From assembly GCA_013141505.1 (NCBI GenBank), contig JABFQX010000025.1, positions 1-64,000 on the forward strand: DNA of 64,000 nucleotides, in the 5' to 3' direction. The DNA comes from Methyloglobulus sp. (GTDB lineage: Bacteria; Pseudomonadota; Gammaproteobacteria; Methylococcales; Methylomonadaceae). The notes beneath the pieces are model-generated. The model did no database searches. It had not been told where the DNA came from and saw nothing but the letters and a program-made list of their open reading frames with translations. Position 1 is the first letter of the stretch. The number at the start of each line of letters is the position of its first letter. Positions 1 to 8,033 of this stretch are shown piece by piece. The position numbers and the translations under genes were made by a program.

Positions 1-292
1 ATTTCAGTGCGCGGGCGAAGATGCCCAAAGGGCATAAAAGGCGGACGCTTTTTTTAACGGGCCATTGTCCGATTTTAGTTGCCGGCCCTCCGTCTCCGGT
101 TGGCGGATGCGTTGCAGTCCGGCAGTGGGGGCTTGCCCCATTGCTCGGCACGATATTGCCCCACCCAGCGGCGTACTGCGGTGCGACCAATCTTCATGCC
201 GTTAACGACTTGCACCACACCCAAGCCCTGATCGACGACCATCCGTGCAACGTCCAGTTTAAATGCGGCTTCGTAATGCTTGCTTGATTCAT
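1..292 (-). pseudogene. IS3-family orfA transposase remnant
   Basis: Read on the minus strand from about 292 down to 1, the conceptual product has the HTH_Tnp_1 layout of IS3 OrfA. It begins with a KHYEAAFKLDVARMVV helix-turn-helix start, continues with RTAVRRWVGQYRAE, and ends in the basic coiled coil RQLKSDNGPLKKASAF followed by FARALK. The reading frame is broken three times: one base is missing just after the ATG at 290-292, there is a shift near position 110, and a 17-bp insert at 22-38 splits the KKASAF/FARALK stretch. The gene runs off the left edge, so an orfB, if present, lies outside. It is a non-functional relic. Confidence 0.75.
22..38 (+). repeat. 17-bp palindromic insert, copy 1
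   Basis: TGCCCAAAGGGCATAAA sits inside the IS3 orfA relic. Removing 17 bp here restores the minus-strand codons for A-S-A-F-F-A-R. It has a CCC-NNN-GGG core shared with four other copies at 418, 583, 734 and 898. The exact boundary is uncertain by 2 bp because 20-36 also restores the frame. Confidence 0.75.
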
Positions 293-417
293 TATTTACG
301 CGCCTCTTTAGGTGAATAATAACCTATCAAGGTGTCCGTTTTTATTAGATCATGGCAAAGCACGACAAGCGCACCATCGTGAACGCCATTTTTTACCTGG
401 ACAAGGCGGGCTGCCAG

Positions 418-434
418 TACCCACAGGGCATAAA
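418..434 (+). repeat. 17-bp palindromic insert, copy 2
   Basis: TACCCACAGGGCATAAA separates the CAG codon of AGCQ from the TGG of WRLLPKDF in the IS5 relic. Removing exactly these 17 bp restores the expected frame C-Q-W-R-L-L-P. No target-site duplication is visible. Confidence 0.8.
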
Positions 435-582
435 TGGCGGCTGTTGCCCAAAGATTTCCCGCCCTGGCAAACCGTGTACGACCCTTGGCGGCGTTGGGGG
501 CAACGGGGCGTTTGGGAGAAAGTGCTGGATGCCCTGAACGAGGCGCACCGGAAAAAAACGGCAGGCGGGCCACGCCGAGTTA

Positions 583-599
583 TACCCGCAGGGCACAAG
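583..599 (+). repeat. 17-bp palindromic insert, copy 3
   Basis: TACCCGCAGGGCACAAG lies inside the IS5 relic. Removing 17 bp gives S-Y-G-L-V-D-P-Q-S-A-K-T-A-Y-A-S-E-G in one frame, the family motif around the second catalytic region. The 583-599 and 584-600 boundaries are equivalent because both ends carry T. Copy 4 is identical in the opposite orientation. Confidence 0.8.
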
Positions 600-733
600 T
601 GGCCTTGTCGATCCGCAAAGCGCCAAGACGGCGTATGCCAGCGAAGGCCGGGGTTACGAAGACGAAAGGCCGCAAGCGCCACATCGTAGTGGACACGCTC
701 GGCAATTTGATTCAGGTATTGATGCATGCCGCC

Positions 734-750
734 CTTGTGCCCTGCGGGTA
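734..750 (-). repeat. 17-bp palindromic insert, copy 4
   Basis: CTTGTGCCCTGCGGGTA is the exact reverse complement of copy 3. It lies between the codons for M-H-A-A and N-E-H-D-T-K of the IS5 relic. A net removal of 16 bp restores the frame, so either one base was lost at the site or the boundary differs here. Confidence 0.75.
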
Positions 751-897
751 ACGAGCATGACACCAAGGCGGGTTGCGGCGTGCTGAAGGCGGCGGACAAG
801 CACGCCTCCTTGGGGCGTTTTCGGGCGATGTGGGCTACCGCGGCACCGCCGTCGAATTTGTCGAGACGGCGTTGAAGCCCAAGCTGCACATTTCGCA

Positions 898-914
898 CTT
901 GTGCCCTTTGGGTA
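898..914 (-). repeat. 17-bp palindromic insert, copy 5
   Basis: CTTGTGCCCTTTGGGTA, the reverse complement of TACCCAAAGGGCACAAG, interrupts the IS5 relic. Removing 17 bp restores [14 protein letters not shown] in frame. Confidence 0.8.
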
Positions 915-1049
915 GAAGATCAAGGACGCTTTCGCCGTCCTGCCTACGCGCTGGATCGTGGGACGGACGTTTGCTTGGCTGGGCAATTACCGGCGGCTGT
1001 CCAAGGATTTTGAAATATTGGCCCAGTCCGCTGAAAATATGGTTAGGGT

Positions 1050-1756
1050 AGCGATGGGCGTATTTGCCAAACTTAAAGGCATGGCAAGCCCTGCCAAGAC
1101 TGGTTTTCACGTTGCCGAGCAAGGTGTGTTGAGCCGGCGGAATTCGGGCAAGCCCTTGGGTTTTCGCCCACCAACCGCCAGCGGTTCATGTCGGCAACCG
1201 GCTTTGGTGACCCCCGAAAAACAGGCCAAGCCGTCAGAAAGCACGGTACAGTTGGCACTAAGGTGGGCTTTTGACCACGCGGCAATCACATCATGGGTAA
1301 ACCCTGGCACCCGTGCCAGCTTGGCGCGCAAGAGCCGACCTTCGGCATCCAGGGAAATCGCCGCCACAAAGATTGCCTGCATGAGCGTGTGGTGCGGTGG
1401 TCATGCGGTCGGGTAACTGACCCCCAGCTGGCGTTTCAACGCCAACGCCGACAACCCCGCTTTAGTCTGGCCCAATAAATAGACCGCTAAAAACCAAATG
1501 CCCGACGCCAACTTGCCGCCTTGGAACAAGGTGCCGGCAATCAGCGATGTTTGGCGGCGGCATACCTGCATTGGGAAGTTTTACGGGCCTTGGAGCCGAA
1601 ATACACTATGCTTGCCCTGACCACATTCAGGGCAACGAAACCCATCCGGCCAACGGGCCTGTTCCAGTGCCGCTTCGCACTGCGCTTCCGCCCCAACTGT
1701 TGGTTGAACCCAAACAGCGACAACCTATGCTGAAACTGTACCCGGTTCATTGGCAT
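1050..1756 (-). pseudogene. IS1595-family (ISXO2-like) transposase remnant
   Basis: On the minus strand, from ATG at 1754-1756 (MPMNRVQFQ), scattered frames give the IS1595 signature pieces. These are a degraded zinc-ribbon region, [74 protein letters not shown]-like sequence and [24 protein letters not shown]. About 40 residues are missing between SYPTA and [11 protein letters not shown] (near 1385-1400), including an expected catalytic Asp region. The C-terminus after KYAHRY is replaced at about 1050 by the opposite-strand IS5 relic. There are stops and frameshifts throughout, so it is inactive. Confidence 0.75.
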
Positions 1757-1799
1757 GGCACACTCCCCACCTGAAACCACAAACCCTGTAGGCCATTCG

Positions 1800-1936
1800 G
1801 CGCACTAAAAAATCAATTTGGCTGAACTTCCTTGCTAATCAGGTAATTTTATTGGATATTCTTAATATTGAATCTTGAACAGGTTCTAAGGATTTATCAC
1901 AAATTCTTTAAGAAATCACTTTCAATTTTTCAGACA
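1800..1936. other. AT-rich spacer between IS relics and cox operon
   Basis: No ORF or recognisable element. Base composition changes here from the GC-rich IS debris to the AT-richer host sequence. I could not find a clear terminal inverted repeat of the IS1595 relic. Confidence 0.4.
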
Positions 1937-1937
1937 T

Positions 1938-1976
1938 AAAAAAAGCACTGACGAATCAATCGGCAGCGCTTTTTTC
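1938..1976 (-). terminator. Terminator of the cox operon
   Basis: The arms AAAAAAAGCACTG and CAGCGCTTTTTTC pair with one G-T wobble around a 13-nt loop. On the minus strand the hairpin is followed by a run of T. It lies about 20 bp after the coxC stop codon, as expected for a Rho-independent terminator. Confidence 0.75.
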
Positions 1977-1993
1977 GTTATTGCTTAAAGACG

Positions 1994-2875
1994 TTACATG
2001 ATATACACGAAGATAAACAGACCTAACCACACTACGTCAACAAAGTGCCAATACCAAGCGGCGGCTTCAAAGGCGAAATGGTTTTCCGGTTTGAAATGGC
2101 CTTTCCAACTACGGAACAGCACTACACTCAAAATGATCGCACCCACACAAACATGAAAGCCATGAAAACCGGTCAACATGAAAAAGGTTGAGCCATAAAT
2201 GCCTGTACCTAGAGTCAAGCCCATTTCGGTATAAGCTTCATGGTATTCGGTCGCTTGGCAAAGCACGAACAAAAACCCTAAAGTGACGGTAGCTATCAAA
2301 CCCTTAATAAGCTGGTCGCGGTTTTTTGCCAACAAGCCATGATGCGCCCATGTGCAGGTGACTCCACTGGACAATAATAACAAGGTGTTCAACAAAGGCA
2401 AACCAAAGGCCCCCATGGCTTCAAATTCACCGCCATCAGGTTTGCCATCAACCAAATGTTTTGGGCCGTTACTCGGCCATTTGGCTTCAAAAGAAGGCCA
2501 GAGCAATTCTTTCGTAGCAGCACCCGTGCCTTCACCACCCAACCAAGGTACGGATAAATTACGCGTATACCAAAGTGTGCCGAAAAACACGGCGAAAAAC
2601 ATGACTTCCGAAAAAATAAACCACATCATACCCATGCGGAAAGAAATACCGACCTGGGTATTATAAGTGCCTGACTCACTCTCGCCAGCTTGCAGGGTAA
2701 ACCAGCCCGCCAACATAACTATAAATATGGCAAATCCCAAGAGCATAAAACCTGACCCACTTGAGGATCCATTTAAATATCCGGCAAATCCAGCGAGCAT
2801 ACAAAGCAAACCGGCTGTAACAAGAACCGGCCAAGTGGCTTTATGCGGAATGTAATAACCGTGGGAAGTTGACAT
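1994..2875 (-). CDS. coxC: Cytochrome c oxidase subunit III
   Basis: Subunit III of the aa3-type haem-copper oxidase, an inner-membrane protein with seven predicted helices that supports proton uptake and stability of subunit I. Family motifs seen are the MWFIFSEVMFFAVFFGTLWY helix, THHGLL-type and YHEAYTEMGL loops, FFMLTGFHGFHVCVGA, and the C-terminal WYWHFVDVVWLGLF. The 293-aa start at MSTSHGYYIPH is preferred because AGAGGA lies 6 bases upstream; a longer in-frame reading would run back into the ctaG gene. It is the last gene of the cox operon, 13 bp after ctaG, and is followed by the terminator at 1938. Confidence 0.95.
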   Translation of the reverse strand: MSTSHGYYIPHKATWPVLVTAGLLCMLAGFAGYLNGSSSGSGFMLLGFAIFIVMLAGWFTLQAGESESGTYNTQVGISFRMGMMWFIFSEVMFFAVFFGTLWYTRNLSVPWLGGEGTGAATKELLWPSFEAKWPSNGPKHLVDGKPDGGEFEAMGAFGLPLLNTLLLLSSGVTCTWAHHGLLAKNRDQLIKGLIATVTLGFLFVLCQATEYHEAYTEMGLTLGTGIYGSTFFMLTGFHGFHVCVGAIILSVVLFRSWKGHFKPENHFAFEAAAWYWHFVDVVWLGLFIFVYIM

Positions 2876-2888
2876 AAATTTTCCTCTT

Positions 2889-3440
2889 TTAATTTTGTAT
2901 TGCTGATTTAGTATTATCAAAAAACGTGTAAGAAAGCGTAATAGTCTTAAGCTCTTTTGGCAAATCGGGCTTAACTGCAAAACGCATTGCCATACGCTTT
3001 GATTCGTTAGGTTTAAATGTCTGCTGGTTAAGGCAAAAACACACTACCTTATGAAAGTATTCAGCAGCAATACTCGGCGTAAAGCTAGGTATCGCCCTGG
3101 CCTCCAGAATCTTATCGGTCTGATTCTGACCATAAAAATACACGGTATGGTATTCCCCGGGATGGACTTTCAATTGCTTGGTTTCTGCATGAAATCGCAT
3201 AGGCGTTGATTCATTCAACGAAGTGACCAATTCGATATTTATATCCCTAGCCATATCAACTTTGTAAGGTATCTCTTCTGTTGCCAGCGATTTTGCCTTA
3301 CCGTTAATCCCGGTCAAATCACATAGCACATCGTAAAGAGGCACTAAGGCGTAGCCAAAGCCGAACATACCTATCACAACTAACACCAAAACCTTAACGA
3401 TCTTGGCGTTTTTTTGCTTTAGGCTTAAGACATCATCCAT
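2889..3440 (-). CDS. ctaG: Cytochrome c oxidase assembly protein CtaG/Cox11
   Basis: A copper chaperone that delivers Cu to the CuB site of subunit I. The 183-aa protein has one N-terminal membrane anchor (residues about 15-37) and a periplasmic immunoglobulin-like domain. The copper-binding motif CFC is seen in VVCFCLNQQTF, the position where most family members read CFCF. The ATG overlaps the stop of the 42-aa upstream gene by one base (TAATG), so translation is probably coupled. Its place between coxA and coxC is typical for proteobacterial aa3 oxidase operons. Confidence 0.93.
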   Translation of the reverse strand: MDDVLSLKQKNAKIVKVLVLVVIGMFGFGYALVPLYDVLCDLTGINGKAKSLATEEIPYKVDMARDINIELVTSLNESTPMRFHAETKQLKVHPGEYHTVYFYGQNQTDKILEARAIPSFTPSIAAEYFHKVVCFCLNQQTFKPNESKRMAMRFAVKPDLPKELKTITLSYTFFDNTKSAIQN

Positions 3441-3568
3441 TAAAAAACAGCTTTTAGTGCTTTGGCGATCTGCTCTACAACTGCTGAAGGCATTGCATAT
3501 AGGTAAAAACCAAATGCTAACAGCCCAAGCAATGATGCCGTCAAAATATTTTTTGTTTTAACATTCAT
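3440..3568 (-). CDS. Small membrane protein of the cox operon (42 aa)
   Basis: The 42-codon ORF runs from ATG 3568-3566 to TAA 3442-3440 and reads MNVKTKNILTASLLGLLAFG, then FYLYAMPSAVVEQIAKALKAVF. It has one hydrophobic segment (about residues 8-25) and a short amphipathic tail. It fills the coxA-ctaG gap and its stop overlaps the ctaG start. Tiny one-helix proteins at this position (CoxF-like or cytochrome oxidase small assembly proteins) are common in proteobacteria. No strong ribosome-binding site is visible, so coupling to coxA translation is possible. The assembly role is inferred from position. Confidence 0.65.
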   Translation of the reverse strand: MNVKTKNILTASLLGLLAFGFYLYAMPSAVVEQIAKALKAVF

Positions 3569-3594
3569 GCCGATTATTACAACCACTTAGTGGA

Positions 3595-5232
3595 TTAGTG
3601 TTCATATTCAATTACCACAACCTCTGGCGCTTCTCCAAAAGTGTGGTAAGGCGGTGGCGAAGGCAATGTCCACTCCAAACCTTGGGTCATACCGCCACCA
3701 TATTGGAGAGCACCCTCCCACACTTCATTAGTTACCTTTTCACCAGTACCGCCGCGTATTGTATCGACGACAATGTACAGGAACAACAACTGGCTAAAGC
3801 CGAAAATAAAACCGCCAATACTGGAAATCATATTCCAATCGGTGAACTGCACCGCATAATCAGGAATTCGTCTCGGCATACCCGCCAAGCCCAAAAAATG
3901 CTGCGGAAAAAACAGTATGTTTACAGAAACCGCCGATAACCAGAAATGCAATTGACCAATTTTTTCGTTGTACATATTGCCCGTCCACTTGGGCAACCAG
4001 TAATATGCTGCAGCCATAATCATAAATACTGCAGAAGGCACCAAAACATAGTGAAAGTGGGCAACAATAAAATAAGTGTCATGGTACTGCAAGTCTGAAG
4101 GTGCAATAGCCATCATCAAGCCGGTAAAACCGCCCATCGTGAACAATACTACAAAGCTAATTGAAAACAGCATGGGCGTTTCAAAAGTCATCGCCCCTTT
4201 CCACATGGTCGCCGTCCAGTTGAACACTTTTACCGCCGTAGGGACGGCAATAATCATGGTCGAATACATGAAATACAATTCGCCCGCAAGTGGCATACCA
4301 ACCGTAAACATGTGATGCGCCCAAACAATAAACGACAGAAATGCAATTGCTGCTGTTGCATAAACCATTGAACTATAACCAAATAGCGGTTTCCTGGAAA
4401 AAACAGGAATAATAGTTGAAGCGATTCCAAAGGTAGGCAAAATTAGAATGTATACTTCGGGATGACCAAAAAACCAGAAAATATGCTGATACAGAACTGG
4501 ATCGCCACCGCCTGCTGCATCAAAAAAACTGGTCTCAAAAAACTTGTCGGTCAACAGCATGGTAACCGCACCAGCAAACACTGGCATTACGGCAATTAAC
4601 AGGAAAGCTGTAATAACCCAAGTCCAAACGAACATTGGCATCCGCATTAAAGTCATTCCAGGCGCACGCATGTTGAAGATGGTTGCTATGATATTGATTG
4701 CACCCATGATGGACGAAATCCCCAGCAAATGCACCGAGAAAATGGCAAAAGGCAATGCCTTGCCAGTTTGCAAGACCAACGGCGGATACATTGTCCAACC
4801 AGCAGCAGGTGCACCACCTTCCATGAATAAGGTACTGGACAGCAATACGACACCGGCAACCAACATCCAGAAACTCATGTTGTTCATCCGTGGCAGCGCC
4901 ATATCAGGTGCCCCGATCATCAGCGGAATCATCCAGTTCGCCAAGCCAACAAAAGCCGGCATCACACCACCAAAGATCATGACCAAGGCATGCATGGTCG
5001 TCATGGAATTAAAGAACTGCGGCTCTACAAAAGACAAGCCGGGCTGGAACAATTCAGCACGGATAATCAAGGCCATCACACCGCCCACGAAAAACATTGC
5101 GAGGGCAAATATCAGATAGAGTGTGCCGATATCTTTATGGTTGGTGGTAATAATCCATCTCAAGATACCTTTGGCTGGACCATGATCGTCATGGTCATGG
5201 TGTTCGTCATGTTCAGCTACGATAGCGGACAT
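3595..5232 (-). CDS. coxA: Cytochrome c oxidase subunit I
   Basis: The catalytic subunit of the aa3-type oxidase (545 aa, 12 helices). It binds haem a and the haem a3/CuB centre and pumps protons. Diagnostic sequence includes TTMHALVMIFGG (haem a His), FFGHPEVYILILPTFG (CuB His cross-linked to Tyr), IVWAHHMFTVGM (the CuB His pair), the K-channel region and HDTYFIVAHFHYVL (haem a and a3 His ligands). The N-terminus is unusually His/Asp-rich (EHDEHHDHDDHG, about residues 7-18). GAGGA lies 7 bases before the ATG. It is the second gene of the operon, 42 bp after coxB. Confidence 0.97.
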   Translation of the reverse strand: MSAIVAEHDEHHDHDDHGPAKGILRWIITTNHKDIGTLYLIFALAMFFVGGVMALIIRAELFQPGLSFVEPQFFNSMTTMHALVMIFGGVMPAFVGLANWMIPLMIGAPDMALPRMNNMSFWMLVAGVVLLSSTLFMEGGAPAAGWTMYPPLVLQTGKALPFAIFSVHLLGISSIMGAINIIATIFNMRAPGMTLMRMPMFVWTWVITAFLLIAVMPVFAGAVTMLLTDKFFETSFFDAAGGGDPVLYQHIFWFFGHPEVYILILPTFGIASTIIPVFSRKPLFGYSSMVYATAAIAFLSFIVWAHHMFTVGMPLAGELYFMYSTMIIAVPTAVKVFNWTATMWKGAMTFETPMLFSISFVVLFTMGGFTGLMMAIAPSDLQYHDTYFIVAHFHYVLVPSAVFMIMAAAYYWLPKWTGNMYNEKIGQLHFWLSAVSVNILFFPQHFLGLAGMPRRIPDYAVQFTDWNMISSIGGFIFGFSQLLFLYIVVDTIRGGTGEKVTNEVWEGALQYGGGMTQGLEWTLPSPPPYHTFGEAPEVVVIEYEH

Positions 5233-5274
5233 ATTTTTTCCTCATTCCTATTCAAATAATCAACGCAATCAGGG

Positions 5275-7086
5275 TTATTGCAATGCCTGAATTTCCGAAG
5301 GTTTCTTAAAATCCCCCGTCGCGTTACCACCTAACCCGTTACGCGTATATGCAAGCACAGCGGCAAAGTCTTTGGCATTCAAGGTCTTGCTGAAAGCAGG
5401 CATCGCGCCTTTGCCTTTTAGCATAAGTTCGACCTGCTTGTTAATATCCCCGGCCACAATGGTACTTCCTTTCAAAGCAGGAAATACGGGTGGCATACCG
5501 ACACCGTCTTTTTGATGACAAGATTGGCAATTTTTTTCGTAAATTCTTGCACCGTGGGCTTTCAGCTCTGCCAAACTGGAATCCGATTTATCACTAGATT
5601 TACTATCGGCTTGCGAGTTCGGCTTTCCGCTTTCATCATCTTTTTTATCGGTAAATTTTTTAGCCGGATAAAACTTGTCTTGTGCAAATTGAACATTATC
5701 AACTTCTTCAGCTTTAGCATCAATTGAACTCGCTTTGCTTAAAGCCTTGGAAGATTCATCGCCTTTTGCTTCATCGACGGGTTTAGCTGGTTTTTGCTCA
5801 GCATCAGATTTTTTTACCGACACTGGTTGTTTATCCACTTCTCCAGAATCTTTTGCTGCTTCTGTAGTCACAGGACTACCACCGCCTAACATAACCTTGA
5901 TTGCCTTAGGCTGAATTTCATCACCTTTCGAATTACCCAAAGCATTACGTGTGAAGGTAATTACCTGAGCCAATTCCATCGCTTTCAATTGCTTACCGAA
6001 GGCTGGCATAGCGTTCCGACCATTCAGGATCAGATTGGCTTGAGCATTAATATCGCCATTTACAACTTTACTACCTGTTAAAGCAGGAAATACACCTGAA
6101 ATACCTTCGCCTTTTTCCATATGGCAGGTTGCACAGTTATTGGCGTAGACTTGAGCACCATTTGACATCAACTTGTCGTGAGTTTGATCAGCCGTTTCGT
6201 CAACCTGATCACCTCCACAACCGTCCTTTTTGCATTTTTCCCAAGCATCGTAGTCATCCTGCTCCATCGCTATGACAACCACAGGCATAAAGGCGTGGTC
6301 TTTTCCGCAAAGCTCGGTACATTGCCCCCTGTAAATACCTGGATCATTGACTGAAGTCCAGGCTTCATTGATAAACCCGGGTATGGCATCTTTTTTCCAG
6401 CCTAAATCAGGCACCCACCAGGAGTGAATAACATCAGCCGCTGTAAACACAAGACGAATTTTTTTCTTGACCGGAATAACCAACGGCTCGTCAACACTCA
6501 ACAAGTAGTGGGAAACTGAACGGGCATCTGTTTTCGAATCCAGCTTTCTCGCCATATTACTGGCATGATCTAGATTACTGAAAAAATGAATCCCACTATT
6601 CAGATACTCATATTCCCACTTCCATTGCCAACCAGTGACTTTGATAGTCATTTCGTATTCTTTGGAATCGTCCATTTCCATCATTGTTTTTGTCGCAGGA
6701 AACGCCATGGCGAACAAGATCAATGCTGGAATGATTGTCCAAAGAAATTCAATTTTGGTATTTTCATGAAATTGAGCGGCTGTATGCCCTTTCGATTTTC
6801 GATGATGGTAAATCGAATAAAACATAACACCGAATACGAGGACACCCACAACAACACATATCATCAAGATGAGCATGTGCAAATCGTACACATCGTGGCT
6901 CAGCTTAGTATGACCGTGAGTTAAGTTAACCGCATAGCCACCCGGTGTTGATTCTACCGGAAAACCTTTCGGAAGACAGACGCTACCTTCCATCAGTTTA
7001 GACGGACACTCTGCCGCTTGCAAAGCCCCCAACCCTGATAGCAATAAAATCAGACCTGTGAATAGTCGCTTTGTTTTCTTCACCAA
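5275..7086 (-). CDS. coxB: Cytochrome c oxidase subunit II fused to two cytochrome c domains
   Basis: Subunit II accepts electrons from cytochrome c through its CuA centre. At 603 aa it is about twice the usual length. In order it has a signal peptide (1-24), two membrane helices (about 68-90 and 110-130), a cupredoxin domain with the CuA motif CTELCGKDHAFMP, a first class I cytochrome c domain (CATCH with distal Met in NAMPAFGKQL), a roughly 100-residue Lys/Asp/Ser-rich linker, and a second cytochrome c domain (CQSCH, GAMPAFSKTL). One fused cytochrome c (caa3 type) is common; two in tandem is less so. The start is TTG at 7086 or GTG at 7083, both close behind GAGGAG. Confidence 0.93.
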   Translation of the reverse strand: MVKKTKRLFTGLILLLSGLGALQAAECPSKLMEGSVCLPKGFPVESTPGGYAVNLTHGHTKLSHDVYDLHMLILMICVVVGVLVFGVMFYSIYHHRKSKGHTAAQFHENTKIEFLWTIIPALILFAMAFPATKTMMEMDDSKEYEMTIKVTGWQWKWEYEYLNSGIHFFSNLDHASNMARKLDSKTDARSVSHYLLSVDEPLVIPVKKKIRLVFTAADVIHSWWVPDLGWKKDAIPGFINEAWTSVNDPGIYRGQCTELCGKDHAFMPVVVIAMEQDDYDAWEKCKKDGCGGDQVDETADQTHDKLMSNGAQVYANNCATCHMEKGEGISGVFPALTGSKVVNGDINAQANLILNGRNAMPAFGKQLKAMELAQVITFTRNALGNSKGDEIQPKAIKVMLGGGSPVTTEAAKDSGEVDKQPVSVKKSDAEQKPAKPVDEAKGDESSKALSKASSIDAKAEEVDNVQFAQDKFYPAKKFTDKKDDESGKPNSQADSKSSDKSDSSLAELKAHGARIYEKNCQSCHQKDGVGMPPVFPALKGSTIVAGDINKQVELMLKGKGAMPAFSKTLNAKDFAAVLAYTRNGLGGNATGDFKKPSEIQALQ

Positions 7087-7344
7087 GAAAACTCCTCTCT
7101 ATTTAGTTATAAATTCTTGAAGGTATGGCATAAATCCACTCGATTTAATTGCCTATGCAACCTTACTTTTTATTTAACGGTAATAACGCACAATTAACGC
7201 GCAGATTCTACCCTATGTGACCTTCTTATACCAGAAATGACTATGCATTTAGAACCCATAAAACAATCATAATTACACCTTTTTTGTGCAATAGACTATT
7301 TACGCATTAGTATTTTCTCGCGACGATTTCTTTAAATTATGTCA

Positions 7345-8007
7345 TTAAGTAAATGAAATATTCTCTGCTAGGCCATCAAAATCAGGAATATTCAAGTAAG
7401 GCAGTATGCCTAACAAGGGAATATCAAAACTGTCCCTTATGGTCTGCACGATGTCATCAAGACACTCAAGCTGCGGCTCTGTGCAGACTGCTATCCAGCC
7501 AGCACAGACAACGCAATCTTTGCTGATTGCCTGAAAGGTTAATTTTGCATGATTAATACAACCGAGTTTAATCGCCACAACCAAAATTACCGGTAAATTT
7601 AATACACTCGCAAGACCGCTGTTATCTTGATGTTGATTGAGCGGGGAATACCAGCCGCCAGCGCCTTCAACGAGGATTATTTGTGCGTATTCTTTAACAG
7701 AATTAAAGATATTACCAATGACCTTGAGTTCCACAGGATTGCCTTTTCCGGCAATATGTGGGGAAACAGGCCGCTCAAAAGCGTAAGGGTTAATTAAGCC
7801 ATAGTCCAATTTTACCGTGGCATTGTCTTGCAATAAAAGTGCATCGGCATTAACCAACCGTCCTTCTTCCCAAATGCAGCCGGAAGCCACCGGCTTCAAA
7901 CCAATGACCGATTTGCCTTGCCCCTTAAAATATCGCATCAAGACAACTGTCGCCCAGGTCTTGCCGACATTGGTGTCCGTTCCGGTAATGAAATAGGCTT
8001 GTTCCAT
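7345..8007 (-). CDS. bioD: Dethiobiotin synthetase
   Basis: It closes the ureido ring of dethiobiotin from 7,8-diaminopelargonate, CO2 and ATP, the penultimate step of biotin synthesis. The 220-aa protein starts with FITGTDTNVGKTW (P-loop, residues about 6-18). It has the LKPVASGC substrate-lysine motif and VEGAGGWYSPL (switch region). It is the last gene of the biotin operon, 26 bp after bioC. No convincing terminator is visible between it and the cox promoter region. Confidence 0.95.
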   Translation of the reverse strand: MEQAYFITGTDTNVGKTWATVVLMRYFKGQGKSVIGLKPVASGCIWEEGRLVNADALLLQDNATVKLDYGLINPYAFERPVSPHIAGKGNPVELKVIGNIFNSVKEYAQIILVEGAGGWYSPLNQHQDNSGLASVLNLPVILVVAIKLGCINHAKLTFQAISKDCVVCAGWIAVCTEPQLECLDDIVQTIRDSFDIPLLGILPYLNIPDFDGLAENISFT

Positions 8008-8033
8008 AAATAAATCGACTACAAATAAAACAG

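Larger units (their letters stand above)
352..1056 (+). pseudogene. IS5-family DDE transposase remnant, frame-broken
   Basis: Pieces in several plus frames join into an IS5-type transposase: [109 protein letters not shown] and [10 protein letters not shown]. The N-terminus (about 40 residues in the family) is missing. The C-terminus stops abruptly near 1056, where it runs into an IS1595 relic on the other strand. Four 17-bp inserts (418, 583, 734, 898) break the frame, and there is a further small deletion near 657-663. The region is more GC-rich than the rest of the window. It is inactive. Confidence 0.8.
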
